Positions 53,205 through 61,171 of a stretch of DNA of 64,000 bases are shown piece after piece. Each line of letters begins with the position of its first letter. Position 1 is the stretch's first letter. The stretch is taken from contig JBDHXF010000007.1 in the NCBI GenBank assembly GCA_039810585.1, positions 28,865 to 92,864 of the forward strand, written 5' to 3'. The notes beneath the pieces were generated by a model. It did no database searches. It worked only from the letters and a program-made list of their open reading frames with translations, and had not been told where the DNA came from. The position numbers and the translations under genes were made by a program. The stretch comes from JBBATK01 sp039810585. Lineage in GTDB: Bacteria; Bacteroidota; Ignavibacteria; Kapaibacteriales; NICIL-2.

Positions 53205-53715
53205 GTCGTGCCCTGAAGGGGCACACCATACCAGACCGGGGTAAAACCCCGGGAAACTATAGGATGCATCGATTAACCCGAGGCGCATTGGAACGTCGTG
53301 CCCTGAAGGGGCACACTATACCAGACCGGGGTGAAACCCCGGGAAACCATGGGATGCCGTCGATCAACCCGCAGCGCATTGGAACGTCGTGCCCTGAAGG
53401 GGCACACCATACCAGACCGGGGTGAAACCCCGGGAAACCATGGGATGCCATCGATTAACCCGCAGCGCATTGGAACGTCGTGCCCTGAAGGGGCACACCA
53501 TACCAGACCGGGGTGAAACCCCGGGAAACCATGGGATGCCATCGATTAACCCGTGGCGCATTCGAACATCGTGCCCTGAAGGGGCACACCATACCAGACC
53601 GGGGTGAAACCCCGGGAAACCATGGGATGCCAACGATCAACCCGCAGCGCATTCGAACGTCTTGCCCTGAAGGGGCACATCATACCAGACCGGGGTGAGA
53701 ACCCGGGAAACCCGG
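53205..53715. repeat. Tandem array of six 90/91-bp hairpin units (BIME-like)
   Basis: Units start at 53205, 53295, 53386, 53477, 53568 and 53659. Each carries two inverted repeats: GTGCCCTGAAGGGGCAC, and CCGGGG-TGAAA-CCCCGG, with the spacer CATACCAGA, followed by about 40 bp of linker (CATGGGATGCC...GCAGCGCATT). Units are 90-95% alike by eye. The first and last are the most divergent, as in arrays that grow from the middle. It lies 60 bp after the RAYT gene and is likely its substrate or product. Long overlapping reading frames through the array are artefacts of the repeat. Confidence 0.92.
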
Positions 53716-53884
53716 AATTCACACAGAAGACAAGGTCATTTTGGATTGTCAATGGAGCGAACAATTACTTTTACTCGGCAGGTTAAATGGTTATGAGCGA
53801 TTTCTCTAAGGCTGCTCGCCAAAATGGTATAGGTTGCCTTTTCAGGGCAGACCGTGGAATGTGGATACAGCTACGTTCTGTGTT

Positions 53885-54003
53885 CCCAGAGTTGCACCCT
53901 GGGCTGGGATAGCATGCCCCGTCGGGGCATTTCGTCAAATTTCATGACGATTGTGCTCCCAGGGTTGCACCCTGGGCTGGTATAACTTGCCCTTTCAGGG
54001 CAT
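53885..54003. repeat. Second extragenic hairpin family, two paired units
   Basis: Two copies (53885-53929 and 53958-54003) of CCCAG[AG]GTTGCACCCTGGG plus a second hairpin, ATGCCCCGTCGGGGCAT or TTGCCCTTTCAGGGCAT, joined by CTGG[GT]ATA. A half unit (GCCTTTTCAGGGC) precedes at about 53835. This is a different consensus from the 91-bp array, but also paired-hairpin, REP-like. Confidence 0.8.
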
Positions 54004-54034
54004 TATTTTTAGAGCTAATGGTCCACACACAACA

Positions 54035-54065
54035 AGGCCCCGTAAATCATAGACTTACGGGGCCT
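54035..54065 (-). terminator. Terminator of the disrupted tRNA-Asn locus
   Basis: Perfect 11-bp stem (AGGCCCCGTAA mirrored), loop of 9, followed on the minus strand by TTGTTGT. It lies 30 nt downstream of the tRNA fragment in the tRNA's reading direction, where a native tRNA terminator would be. Confidence 0.7.
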
Positions 54066-54095
54066 GCATTTTGCCCATATCTGAGCGTTTTTCTG

Positions 54096-54140
54096 CTCCG
54101 ACTCACAGACTTGAACTGTGGACCCTCTGATTAACAGTCA
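54096..54140 (-). other. tRNA-Asn (GUU) 3' fragment, probable attachment-site remnant
   Basis: On the minus strand the sequence reads as the 3' part of a tRNA-Asn: anticodon loop CTGTTAA (anticodon GTT) with 3 stem pairs, variable loop, a perfect T-arm (CACAG-TTCAAGT-CTGTG), acceptor 3' strand AGTCGGA and discriminator G. The 5' half (D-arm and 5' acceptor TCCGACT) is missing: pairing stops at position 28 of the anticodon stem. tRNA 3' ends are common integration sites. Together with the flanking terminator this marks the left chromosomal junction of an integrated element to the right. Confidence 0.75.
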
Positions 54141-54454
54141 CTTTACTATGGCGTTTTTTAACAAATCTGACGGCTTTTTGAGGTAATTGCACTGGGATTG
54201 CACTTAAACTAAATTTGGCTTCTTATCTGGCAAGATCACACTCACTGCAGTACAGGCACCGCCACAAAACAATCCAGCGCTAGTCGGCTAAGTATTTTCT
54301 TTTCAGACGACTAAGTCGCTCCTAGACTGCCAGTTACAACATTGATCTGCCACGATAATCATCTCAGAAGCGACTCGATGTTCGTCACTGAATCGTTATA
54401 CTTGGACCACCAAAGAGAGCGATACCCTGTCTTTCATGCAAAGATGCGGTATTT

Positions 54455-54691
54455 CTCTGAAAACTGCTACTCTTGTCCGGCGATGGTGCGACGGCAGTGC
54501 CGGCTCGCTCACTTTGAGCACATATCGGAGTCCAGGCAAATATCTTCAAATGCTTCGCTGATTTCGTCTTTTGTTTGATAATCCGTATCATATGTATCTG
54601 AGACTGGAAACACCAGGCTAGAGGCTTCCGCGTTCATCACCAGTATGGGACTTTCTTCTGAAAACAGATACTTTTGTCCAGCGTAGGTGCG
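54455..54691. repeat. Diverged direct repeat of about 36 bp
   Basis: Copies at about 54455-54490 and 54656-54691 match at roughly 29 of 36 positions (shared CTGAAAAC...ACT...TTGTCC). On the minus strand one copy keeps an open frame (RTYAGQKYLFSEE) and the other is broken by a stop (RTIAGQE-stop), suggesting a decayed gene duplication. Confidence 0.4.
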
Positions 54692-54709
54692 TCTGCTTGA
54701 CTGGTGCAT
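54509..54709 (-). CDS. Small hypothetical protein (doubtful)
   Basis: 66 residues, acidic C-terminal half (DEISEAFEDICLDSDMCSK). Contains the RTYAGQKYLFSEE segment that recurs in broken form about 200 bp away. No recognised domain. Could be a relict; weakly supported. Confidence 0.22.
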   Translation of the reverse strand: MHQSSRRTYAGQKYLFSEESPILVMNAEASSLVFPVSDTYDTDYQTKDEISEAFEDICLDSDMCSK

Positions 54710-54976
54710 CCATTTTTAAACGTTAACACAAAGAGTCTGTCCCGAATAAGCAGTTCCACACATCATCTGCTGCTTTCGCCAGCGTAAAAACGACTTGCAG
54801 ACATTCTTGTAATTGCGGTACTACGGCGCACAGATGGTCCATTCATAGCGTAAATATGTGAGGAGTCACGTTATTTTGCTACAACTGCTTACTTTGCACA
54901 CCTGTCTACGTAAATACTGAACAGAAATCGTTCCGTATTGCTATTTTTTTATCATATCCACTAACTGTTCACTAAC

Positions 54977-55153
54977 ATGGACTTCATATCTGATAACTTG
55001 ACTACAATAATATGCGGCTTAATTGGAATTCTTGGAACCCTTACGATTCGCTACTACAGCAACTCGAACAACCGTAATAAACGTTCAACAGTACAGAATA
55101 ACAACATCGTAGGTGGCGACCAAGCAGGCGGTGACATCACGAAGATCAAGTAA
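54977..55153 (+). CDS. Small single-span membrane protein with GDQAGGDIT tail (ABC-3C-associated)
   Basis: 58 residues, not in the usual size range for gene callers. An N-terminal helix (LTTIICGLIGILGTLTIRYY) is the only hydrophobic part. A Ser/Asn-rich linker leads to the C-terminal motif NNIVGGDQAGGDITKIK. The next protein, 22 nt downstream on the same strand, opens with NVVYGDQAGGNITTNN, nearly the same motif. Matched short Gly/Asp/Asn motifs in neighbouring proteins occur in amyloid-like signalling pairs; here one partner is membrane-bound. That role is inference. Confidence 0.7.
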   Translation: MDFISDNLTTIICGLIGILGTLTIRYYSNSNNRNKRSTVQNNNIVGGDQAGGDITKIK

Positions 55154-55175
55154 TATTTCACTGATAATTCCCGCC

Positions 55176-55745
55176 ATGAAAGTAAAGCAAATTGACAATG
55201 TCGTATATGGCGACCAGGCAGGTGGCAATATTACTACAAATAACTATATTCTTCCTTCGTCACAAGCCGCGAGCCATATGCTCGCAAATCTTCTGAATCG
55301 CTATAAAGCTGAAGTACGCGATGCAACTTACATTGGGCAGATTATAGATGACATAGTATACTATAACTCAACCAAAGATACAGAGGTAATCGGTCTTGAA
55401 GCAAAACTTGATCAAGGCAACAGAAGTCACGTCTTTTTTTACGCCGAAGAGGCAAAGGATAGATTCCATAAACGACTCTTGAAATTTCAATTTTCAGAGA
55501 GCGCGTCAAAAATTAACTCATACTTACTAGCACAAATAGTAAGCAACTTTCAGCGCTTTGTATATCCGCGCATATGTGACGGATCGAGTAGTACCGAAAT
55601 AGATGGATTGGTACTGTTACACGTCGTTAAGGAAGTTGAAGCCCTTCAAGTAGGCGAAACACCATTGGACTGCGATCGTTTCGACATAGATGGTATGATC
55701 TATTTTTTGACCGGCAATTGCCACATTAACTGGATAGAGAAATGA
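55176..55745 (+). CDS. ABC-three-component system protein (N-terminal GDQAGG motif)
   Basis: 189 residues. Start ATG 55176; the longer GTG frame overlaps the small gene. The first 20 residues carry VKQIDNVVYGDQAGGNIT, a motif seen at the N terminus of several conflict-system effectors. The rest is a mixed alpha/beta domain with IGQIIDDIVYYNSTKDTEVI, HVFFYAEEAKDRFHKRLLK and VYPRICDGSSSTEIDGLVLL, and ends in VGETPLDCDRFDIDGMIYFL. It fits the C-terminal-domain component of ABC-3C systems. Overlaps the next gene by ATGA. Confidence 0.65.
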   Translation: MKVKQIDNVVYGDQAGGNITTNNYILPSSQAASHMLANLLNRYKAEVRDATYIGQIIDDIVYYNSTKDTEVIGLEAKLDQGNRSHVFFYAEEAKDRFHKRLLKFQFSESASKINSYLLAQIVSNFQRFVYPRICDGSSSTEIDGLVLLHVVKEVEALQVGETPLDCDRFDIDGMIYFLTGNCHINWIEK

Positions 55746-56245
55746 ACATTTATCATCCTGCTTTTGATACATATCATGCGGCATTTCGTTTACTGTTACT
55801 TTCAACGAGAGTCGATTTTGAAGAGGCAGAATGCCACAGAATTCAGCTCTGGGATTACTATTACCTCTTCCCGTATCAGATCACAAAAATGAGATTTCCA
55901 AGAGAATTATATCACTTTAAACAACTTTTCGATTTTGCTGAGAATCCATACAATAGTGTGCTAGACGGTCATAATCTCTTCGCAAGAATGGAACCTTTTC
56001 AACGAGCCGCAATGAACTATCTAGTGTCGGTAGACTTAATTGAACGCGAATCACTTGCTAACTGTATTTTTCAACGAACTCAGAAACCTATCCCCGCAGA
56101 ACTAAATAGTCTGTTTTTTAACCTGGACGCGATTCATGAAAACGTGATCGAATTGTTTCGAAGTGAAATGGGCTCTATGGCGCTAAATGGACAAAACGGC
56201 TTCAAAGACAGAACACACTTACTTGAGTTTAGGTATGACTTATAA
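55742..56245 (+). CDS. ABC-three-component system middle component
   Basis: 167 residues, opening MNIYHPAFDTYHAAFRLLLL. Helical, with a compact core (WDYYYLFPYQITKMRFPRELYHF, FARMEPFQRAAMNYLVS) and a C-terminal helix. Its size, position between the other two proteins and ATGA coupling fit the small helix-turn-helix-like middle component of ABC-3C systems. The family name is inferred from gene order and character, not from a search. Confidence 0.6.
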   Translation: MNIYHPAFDTYHAAFRLLLLSTRVDFEEAECHRIQLWDYYYLFPYQITKMRFPRELYHFKQLFDFAENPYNSVLDGHNLFARMEPFQRAAMNYLVSVDLIERESLANCIFQRTQKPIPAELNSLFFNLDAIHENVIELFRSEMGSMALNGQNGFKDRTHLLEFRYDL

Positions 56246-58142
56246 CAGGCCTTATATTTTTGTTAATCGCCTTGTGATTGTCTCCACAAAAGGGGCTATT
56301 GCCTATGACGAAATGTTTCGGCATGGAGTCAACATTATTCGCGGCGACAATGCGTCCGGCAAGTCGACTATTATCAACTTTCTGTTCTATGCACTTGGTG
56401 GCGACTTTACCAATTGGACTTCAGAATCCGAGCGCTGCAACGCAGTCCTAATCGAGATTAGTGTTAATGATGCTGTTGTAACACTACGAAGAAACATCTC
56501 TAAGGCTCATCATCAGCCGATGCAGATTTTCTACGGAAAGATCGATGAAGCAACAAGTCATAGCGATGAAGGCTGGATGCGCTTCGGGTACAAGTCTTCT
56601 ACTGAAAAAGAAAGTTTTTCAGTAGCACTTTTCTGTGCGATGAGTATACCTGAGGTAAAAACTCAAAGCGAGGAGAGCATCACAATGCATCAACTACTAA
56701 GACTCATATACATAGACCAGCTTTCACCTACAGAAAGCCTTTTTAGGTTCGAGCGATTTGATCCTCCTTTAATGAAGCAAACTATCGCAGAGGTTCTTCT
56801 CGGTGTTTATGACGATGATTTGTATCAACTTCGAATCCGCGAAAACGCCGTTAAACGTACAAATATTTCAAAGGCGCAACTACTGAAATCGATGCAAGAA
56901 GTATTTGAGAGTTTTGACAGCAATAACAGTTTACTCGACACTCTTTCAAGTATTGAAAGAACTAAGAACCAGCTCGTCCGAGTAGATAATGAAATAGTGT
57001 CAATGAGAAAGGAACAGAGTCTGAAGCGCAAAGGGAGAAAGCGCCTACCTATCGAGAATTTAATCTCGGAACTCACACAAGCGAAAGCAAGGCTAGCGTC
57101 ATTGCAAGACCAAGCATCAGCGTACGAGTTTGATTTGGCGGACTCTAAACAGTTTATTCAAACACTAAACGAGAGATCTAAATCTCTCGAGGATTCACTG
57201 TTCACCCGAAACGTCGTCGGTGAGCTACCGATACAATTTTGTCCGCAGTGTTTAAATACTCTTCCTGAAAATGTTGCTGTTGGGCATTGCACCTTGTGTA
57301 GTCAGCCTCTGAACTCCGATGCTGAAAAGACTGAAGCCAAAAAGTTAAAACAAGTGATTGAGTTTCAGATTCGAGAGTCGTCCAACCTGCTGGAGAGGAA
57401 ATCGAAACTCCTTCAAGAAATTAAGTATAACTTACTGCATCAAGCCGAACTGGTTGCGAGCTTGCAATCAAAATTAGATCTCGAGAAGCAGAGTGCTAGT
57501 CCGATTCGAGATGAGCTGCTGGATGGACTTCTGTTAGAACGGGGAAAACTTGAAAGTGAGTTGGTGTATCTGCATAAGCAATTGGTATTTGCCGATAAGA
57601 TTCAGACGCTTCAAGACGAGCTCAAGTCAATGGCTGGAGAGCTCGATTCTTTGCATTGGGAAATTAATCGAAAGGAGCGCATTAAGGATCAAAACTGGAA
57701 GCGTGCGCTGTCCACAATTCAAGATATTACGTTGAAGATCTTGCGTGGAGACCTGAAGCGTCAAGAAGAGTTTGCGTCAGGCAGCCAACTTGATATCAAT
57801 TTCGCGAGAGACACCTTTGCTCTTGACGGAAAGAATAACTTTGCTGCTAGTTCTAATACGTATTTCAAAAATGCTGTACGCTTTGCAGTCTTTTTTGCGT
57901 CTTTGTCACTTGCTTATTTTAGATATCCTAGACTGATAATTTGTGACAATATGGAAGACAAAGGAATGGAAGAAGAAAGAAGTCAGAACTTTCAAATGTT
58001 GATTAGACAGCTTTCACTTAGCTCGGAGACAGAGCATCAGATAATATTCACAACTTCTATGATCGCCCCAGCTCTTGAAGATTCAGAGTATTGCGTCGGT
58101 GACCATTACACTCACTCGAATAAATCATTAAAGTATGTTTAA
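56235..58142 (+). CDS. SMC/Rad50-like ABC ATPase of an ABC-3C system (zinc hook)
   Basis: 635 residues from MTYNRPYIFVNRLVI. Walker A GDNASGKSTIINFL near residue 38. Long coiled coils (about residues 210-330 and 370-480) flank a CPQC...CTLC zinc hook near residue 345, like Rad50. The C-terminal head has SNTYFKNAVRFAVFFASLSL (signature region) and RLIICDNMEDKG (Walker B-like). The layout is that of a DUF2326/RecN-type ABC ATPase used in ABC-3C conflict systems. The start at 56235 overlaps the middle component by 11 nt; 56187 is also possible. Confidence 0.82.
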   Translation: MTYNRPYIFVNRLVIVSTKGAIAYDEMFRHGVNIIRGDNASGKSTIINFLFYALGGDFTNWTSESERCNAVLIEISVNDAVVTLRRNISKAHHQPMQIFYGKIDEATSHSDEGWMRFGYKSSTEKESFSVALFCAMSIPEVKTQSEESITMHQLLRLIYIDQLSPTESLFRFERFDPPLMKQTIAEVLLGVYDDDLYQLRIRENAVKRTNISKAQLLKSMQEVFESFDSNNSLLDTLSSIERTKNQLVRVDNEIVSMRKEQSLKRKGRKRLPIENLISELTQAKARLASLQDQASAYEFDLADSKQFIQTLNERSKSLEDSLFTRNVVGELPIQFCPQCLNTLPENVAVGHCTLCSQPLNSDAEKTEAKKLKQVIEFQIRESSNLLERKSKLLQEIKYNLLHQAELVASLQSKLDLEKQSASPIRDELLDGLLLERGKLESELVYLHKQLVFADKIQTLQDELKSMAGELDSLHWEINRKERIKDQNWKRALSTIQDITLKILRGDLKRQEEFASGSQLDINFARDTFALDGKNNFAASSNTYFKNAVRFAVFFASLSLAYFRYPRLIICDNMEDKGMEEERSQNFQMLIRQLSLSSETEHQIIFTTSMIAPALEDSEYCVGDHYTHSNKSLKYV

Positions 58143-58156
58143 CACGTTTAGGTTAA

Positions 58157-58423
58157 GTGAAAATTAGACTGAATATTTCTGTTGTGAGATTTTTGAGTCT
58201 AGGATGGCTTTTTGTTGAAGATGGCGACTCTGTACAGTTCTTTGCAGATTATAGTGAATTATATTTTCTGAAGAGTGAAATTGACGGATCCTGCACTTGT
58301 AGAATTCCTATCCAATTCGGTACGTATTTTCGTGAATTGCATTTGAATGCCAGTAGTACACACGGCCCGATTGATTACATTTTCCCTATCAATTATTTTT
58401 ACAGCTATTGTACAAATCTGTAA
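58157..58423 (+). CDS. Hypothetical protein after the ABC-3C ATPase
   Basis: 88 residues, GTG start 14 nt after the ATPase stop. Predominantly beta (LNISVVRFLSLGWLFVEDGD, FGTYFRELHLNASSTHG). No known domain. Likely in the same transcript, so possibly a fourth component, but a chance frame is not excluded. Confidence 0.4.
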   Translation: MKIRLNISVVRFLSLGWLFVEDGDSVQFFADYSELYFLKSEIDGSCTCRIPIQFGTYFRELHLNASSTHGPIDYIFPINYFYSYCTNL

Positions 58424-58608
58424 CTGCTCTTCAAGTGAAACTTCTGAGCAATTTTGGTATTTCGAGTATTTTCCCGTTCATTGCACACATCCTGTACACT
58501 GTAGTGGTGTTACGGTACGCCGGTTTAAAAGTCTGACTTCCCTTAACCTTTTTAGAATAATGGAGAGACGACTCAGAACGAACTTGTTCACGTATTCCAC
58601 GCACCATC

Positions 58609-58869
58609 ATGCCAGTCAAAAAGGACAACTACACTCCATTAGAGCGGAAAGAATACAACCGCCACTACTACCCAAACAACAAAGAGCGCATGCAGGAGCA
58701 ACGCAAAACTCCGATGGCGGTTCATCGGCGAAAGCTCAACCGACTTCGCCGACGTTACGAGGCTCAAATTGCCAAACTTCTCGAAAAAATGGCCTCTGAA
58801 GTCGCTCTGTTGCATGATGAGTTAAAACTCGCGCAAGAAGCTGTAGAGGACGAAGAAACAGCCAGTTAG
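58609..58869 (+). CDS. Small basic protein with coiled coil
   Basis: 86 residues. The N-terminal half is highly basic (VKKDNYTPLERKEYNRHYYP, AVHRRKLNRLRRRYEAQIA), the C-terminal half acidic (AQEAVEDEETAS) and heptad-like (LLEKMASEVALLHDELKLA). The tail may be a leucine-zipper-like coil. Possibly DNA-binding; no family recognised. First gene of the 58.6-64 kb block. Confidence 0.55.
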   Translation: MPVKKDNYTPLERKEYNRHYYPNNKERMQEQRKTPMAVHRRKLNRLRRRYEAQIAKLLEKMASEVALLHDELKLAQEAVEDEETAS

Positions 58870-58996
58870 TCATTTTACTAGTTCAGTCGTTATAATCCTT
58901 TCTCGGAATCCGCACCCCCACTCCCCTACTTTCGCACCGCTCATTCGTTGCACAATGACAACAGTGATTCAGGTGCGCACTTGCCGGGTACGGCTA

Positions 58997-59030
58997 GGGA
59001 AGATTTACGTCACCACTCGTGAATCTTCCC
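58997..59030. promoter_or_regulatory. Hairpin upstream of the 59-64 kb gene block
   Basis: Nine-nt perfect arms (GGGAAGATT mirrored) with an inner ACG/CGT pair, 22 nt before the ATG at 59053. It may be a leader or terminator structure for the block. Confidence 0.4.
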
Positions 59031-59052
59031 AGCGCGCCTCACTACTTTCGAG

Positions 59053-59922
59053 ATGATAGTTTACCCGACAAAACTTGAGAATGGACTCCAAGTCACGCTG
59101 CGCGATCAGCTACTATTGGATTGTTCGCAGAGCCTCCTACCAATCGACTCATTCGTGGAGTCGGATCCTAGCGGAGTTACAGCTACCGCTGAAGCTCCTG
59201 TTGCCAATGTGCTCGAATCTACTACCCTGAAAGGCCTCGGAGAGATTATCACGCAGCGGAGCGGAGATCTGACGGAATCAGCGTACAACCCCCACGCATT
59301 TGAGACAGTCACAAACACCGACGTCTCGGCTGCCGTCGCGAGGTGCAGCAAGTCGGGATTCGATGAAATCCTGCGCGCTGCCTGCATTTGTTCGTTTCTC
59401 GCCAACAGCGCGGTCGTAAACGAGAACCCTGTCAATCACCAGTGGTTTACAGAAGACCAAGGGTATCAGCAGCTAGACTTCGATAAGATCTTGCGCTACT
59501 ATGTGCAGGTAGCCTCGACCGGTAATGGGAAGACACACACGATTCCCTTCTATACTCAAGACCCTGAGGAGGTCATTAAGAATCTGGCAAATACCCTCAA
59601 GAGCAATTACAGCGAAGACTACATCCGCGTTGTGTTCTACTGGCTTTCACGCACCTGGACTTCCATCGTGCATCCGGCAGTCATGGAACCAAGTGAGGCA
59701 AATCGAACCAATTCCAGCCAGGCAGCCAAATCATACCTAGGAAACGCCAAAGCCATAGCGACTCAAGCACAAAAAGATAGTGCGCAGGCCGATTGCATGC
59801 TCCTTGGTGTGGATTGGTGCCAGGTTGGGACGGTTCTCAAATGGGTTGCGATTACTGCAGGCTTGGGTTTTACTGCCTACATCGTATGGGAGGCAAGCTC
59901 AGTATTCAAAGCAAAAGGTTAA
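59053..59922 (+). CDS. Unknown protein with C-terminal transmembrane helix
   Basis: 289 residues. Most of it is soluble and polar (SGVTATAEAPVANVLES, HQWFTEDQGYQQLDFDKIL, EDYIRVVFYWLSRTWTSIVH). The last 40 residues have a helix WCQVGTVLKWVAITAGLG and a following hydrophobic stretch FTAYIVWEASSVF, so it is probably membrane-anchored at the C terminus. No family recognised. First large gene of the packed plus-strand block. Confidence 0.65.
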   Translation: MIVYPTKLENGLQVTLRDQLLLDCSQSLLPIDSFVESDPSGVTATAEAPVANVLESTTLKGLGEIITQRSGDLTESAYNPHAFETVTNTDVSAAVARCSKSGFDEILRAACICSFLANSAVVNENPVNHQWFTEDQGYQQLDFDKILRYYVQVASTGNGKTHTIPFYTQDPEEVIKNLANTLKSNYSEDYIRVVFYWLSRTWTSIVHPAVMEPSEANRTNSSQAAKSYLGNAKAIATQAQKDSAQADCMLLGVDWCQVGTVLKWVAITAGLGFTAYIVWEASSVFKAKG

Positions 59923-59943
59923 AACACCACAAAAGGAACTCTC

Positions 59944-60216
59944 ATGACAAACGAAGATCAAAAGGCTGAGAACGAAATCAGTGACGCAAATGACACGGCA
60001 AGCGCTTCGGAGCAATCGGACGAAGAAATTGTCTGTGAGGCAATCGAGGCAGCTAGCCAGTACCCCAATGTCTCGGGCATTGGCACAGAGCGTGGCTTTC
60101 TTGAGAGCTTACTTGAGCGTTGCCGAGCGGGCGCGGCTCTTAGCCAGGAACAGCTTGAACACGCTCGCCTTGTAAAGTCACGTGCTGACGAAGTCACCAG
60201 AAATTATTTGAGCTAA
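59944..60216 (+). CDS. Small acidic hypothetical protein
   Basis: 90 residues. The N-terminal 30 are strongly acidic and polar (EDQKAENEISDANDTASASE), and the rest is helical (LESLLERCRAGAALSQEQLE). No family recognised. Lies 21 nt after the previous gene, so co-transcribed. Confidence 0.55.
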   Translation: MTNEDQKAENEISDANDTASASEQSDEEIVCEAIEAASQYPNVSGIGTERGFLESLLERCRAGAALSQEQLEHARLVKSRADEVTRNYLS

Positions 60217-60279
60217 GCGAGCGATGCGGCGCAAGGCACAAACAAAACCGTAAGCACAATAACAAAGGCAGAGATATTC

Positions 60280-60630
60280 ATGGAGCAGATGCGATTACTT
60301 GGACTTGACGACAAAATTGGAGCCATTGATGCTGGCGCTATTGCCATTGATCAAATAGGCACGCTGATTAAAACGCTTCCACCAGACAAGTGGGGTGAGG
60401 CTGCAAAGTCACTTCCACAAGGCTTTGTGACTGAGATCTGCAAACAAGGTGTCGCATCAAAGGCCAGCACAATGCTCGCTGAGTATGGACCTAGCATCGG
60501 CGTTGGCATCATTGTAGGAGCTGGTGTTGCTTCGGTTTCAAAGAACACACTAGCCTCCATTGCTGCTGGCGCTGGAGCTAGCCTTGCGTTCTACCTACTC
60601 ACCTACTACGGCAAAACAGCCAATGCTTAA
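60280..60630 (+). CDS. Small Gly/Ala-rich membrane protein
   Basis: 116 residues. The C-terminal half has two glycine-zipper-like hydrophobic segments (SIGVGIIVGAGVASVS, ASIAAGAGASLAFYLLTYYG), so it is probably a two-span membrane protein. The N-terminal half is amphipathic. Such small glycine-rich proteins occur in membrane-containing virions and secretion pores; neither is shown here. Overlaps the next gene by 8 nt. Confidence 0.6.
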   Translation: MEQMRLLGLDDKIGAIDAGAIAIDQIGTLIKTLPPDKWGEAAKSLPQGFVTEICKQGVASKASTMLAEYGPSIGVGIIVGAGVASVSKNTLASIAAGAGASLAFYLLTYYGKTANA

Positions 60631-61168
60631 AGGTGAGCTGAAAGCTACAACGGCAAGTGGTCAAAAGCTCTGGGACTTTGGCGCGCTCCCTTCAGGTGAT
60701 GAAGGCGTAAGGCTAACGGTTCAGCTTATGAGCCAATACGCAAGGCGAGATGCAAGCGACGCGCAAATACGAAAGCTTGCGCACGGCTTCTTAACAAAGA
60801 AAACCGATCGCTCGCGGCTCCTTGCTGCATTCAACTGGATCGTGAGCAATGTCAAGTACACTAGTGACGGACATGACGAGTACGTGCGCAGCCCACGTCA
60901 CACGATCACCACAGATTTCGAGGGTGATTGTGATGACTTGGCTACACTCTTTGCCGCACTGGCACTTGCAATGGGATATGAAGTCTGGTTTAAGGTCATT
61001 GCCTGGAGACCCGAAAACGCTCCAGCAAACCCTTTTACCCACGTCTACAACTTGGTACTAATTCGCGATGAAAACCTCGCTGTACCAGTAGACGCAGTAA
61101 TGCAAAGCCAGGGCTTTGCCAACGAAAAAACACCGGTATTACGATCAAGAATTTACGCCGTGAAATAA
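60623..61168 (+). CDS. Transglutaminase-fold protein
   Basis: 181 residues. A transglutaminase-like (papain-like) domain covers most of it: RLLAAFNWIVSNVKYTSDGH, then FEGDCDDLATLFAALALAMG with the catalytic Cys in GDCDDLA, and FTHVYNLVLIRDENLAVPVD with the His and Asp of the triad. Close relatives occur in phages and in bacterial proteases or cross-linkers. The start at 60623 overlaps the previous gene by ATGCTTAA. A role in processing or crosslinking a structure made by the neighbours is inference. Confidence 0.8.
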   Translation: MLKGELKATTASGQKLWDFGALPSGDEGVRLTVQLMSQYARRDASDAQIRKLAHGFLTKKTDRSRLLAAFNWIVSNVKYTSDGHDEYVRSPRHTITTDFEGDCDDLATLFAALALAMGYEVWFKVIAWRPENAPANPFTHVYNLVLIRDENLAVPVDAVMQSQGFANEKTPVLRSRIYAVK

Positions 61169-61171
61169 GCC

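Noticed and set aside
53257..53786. Overlapping reading frames of 60-89 residues on both strands in the 91-bp array
   Set aside because: The unit length is not a multiple of three and the frames repeat the same peptide with each copy; they are products of the repeat, not genes.
54096..54140. Complete tRNA gene at 54.1 kb
   Set aside because: Only the anticodon loop, variable region, T-arm and 3' acceptor strand can be formed; the D-arm and 5' acceptor are missing, so it is a fragment.
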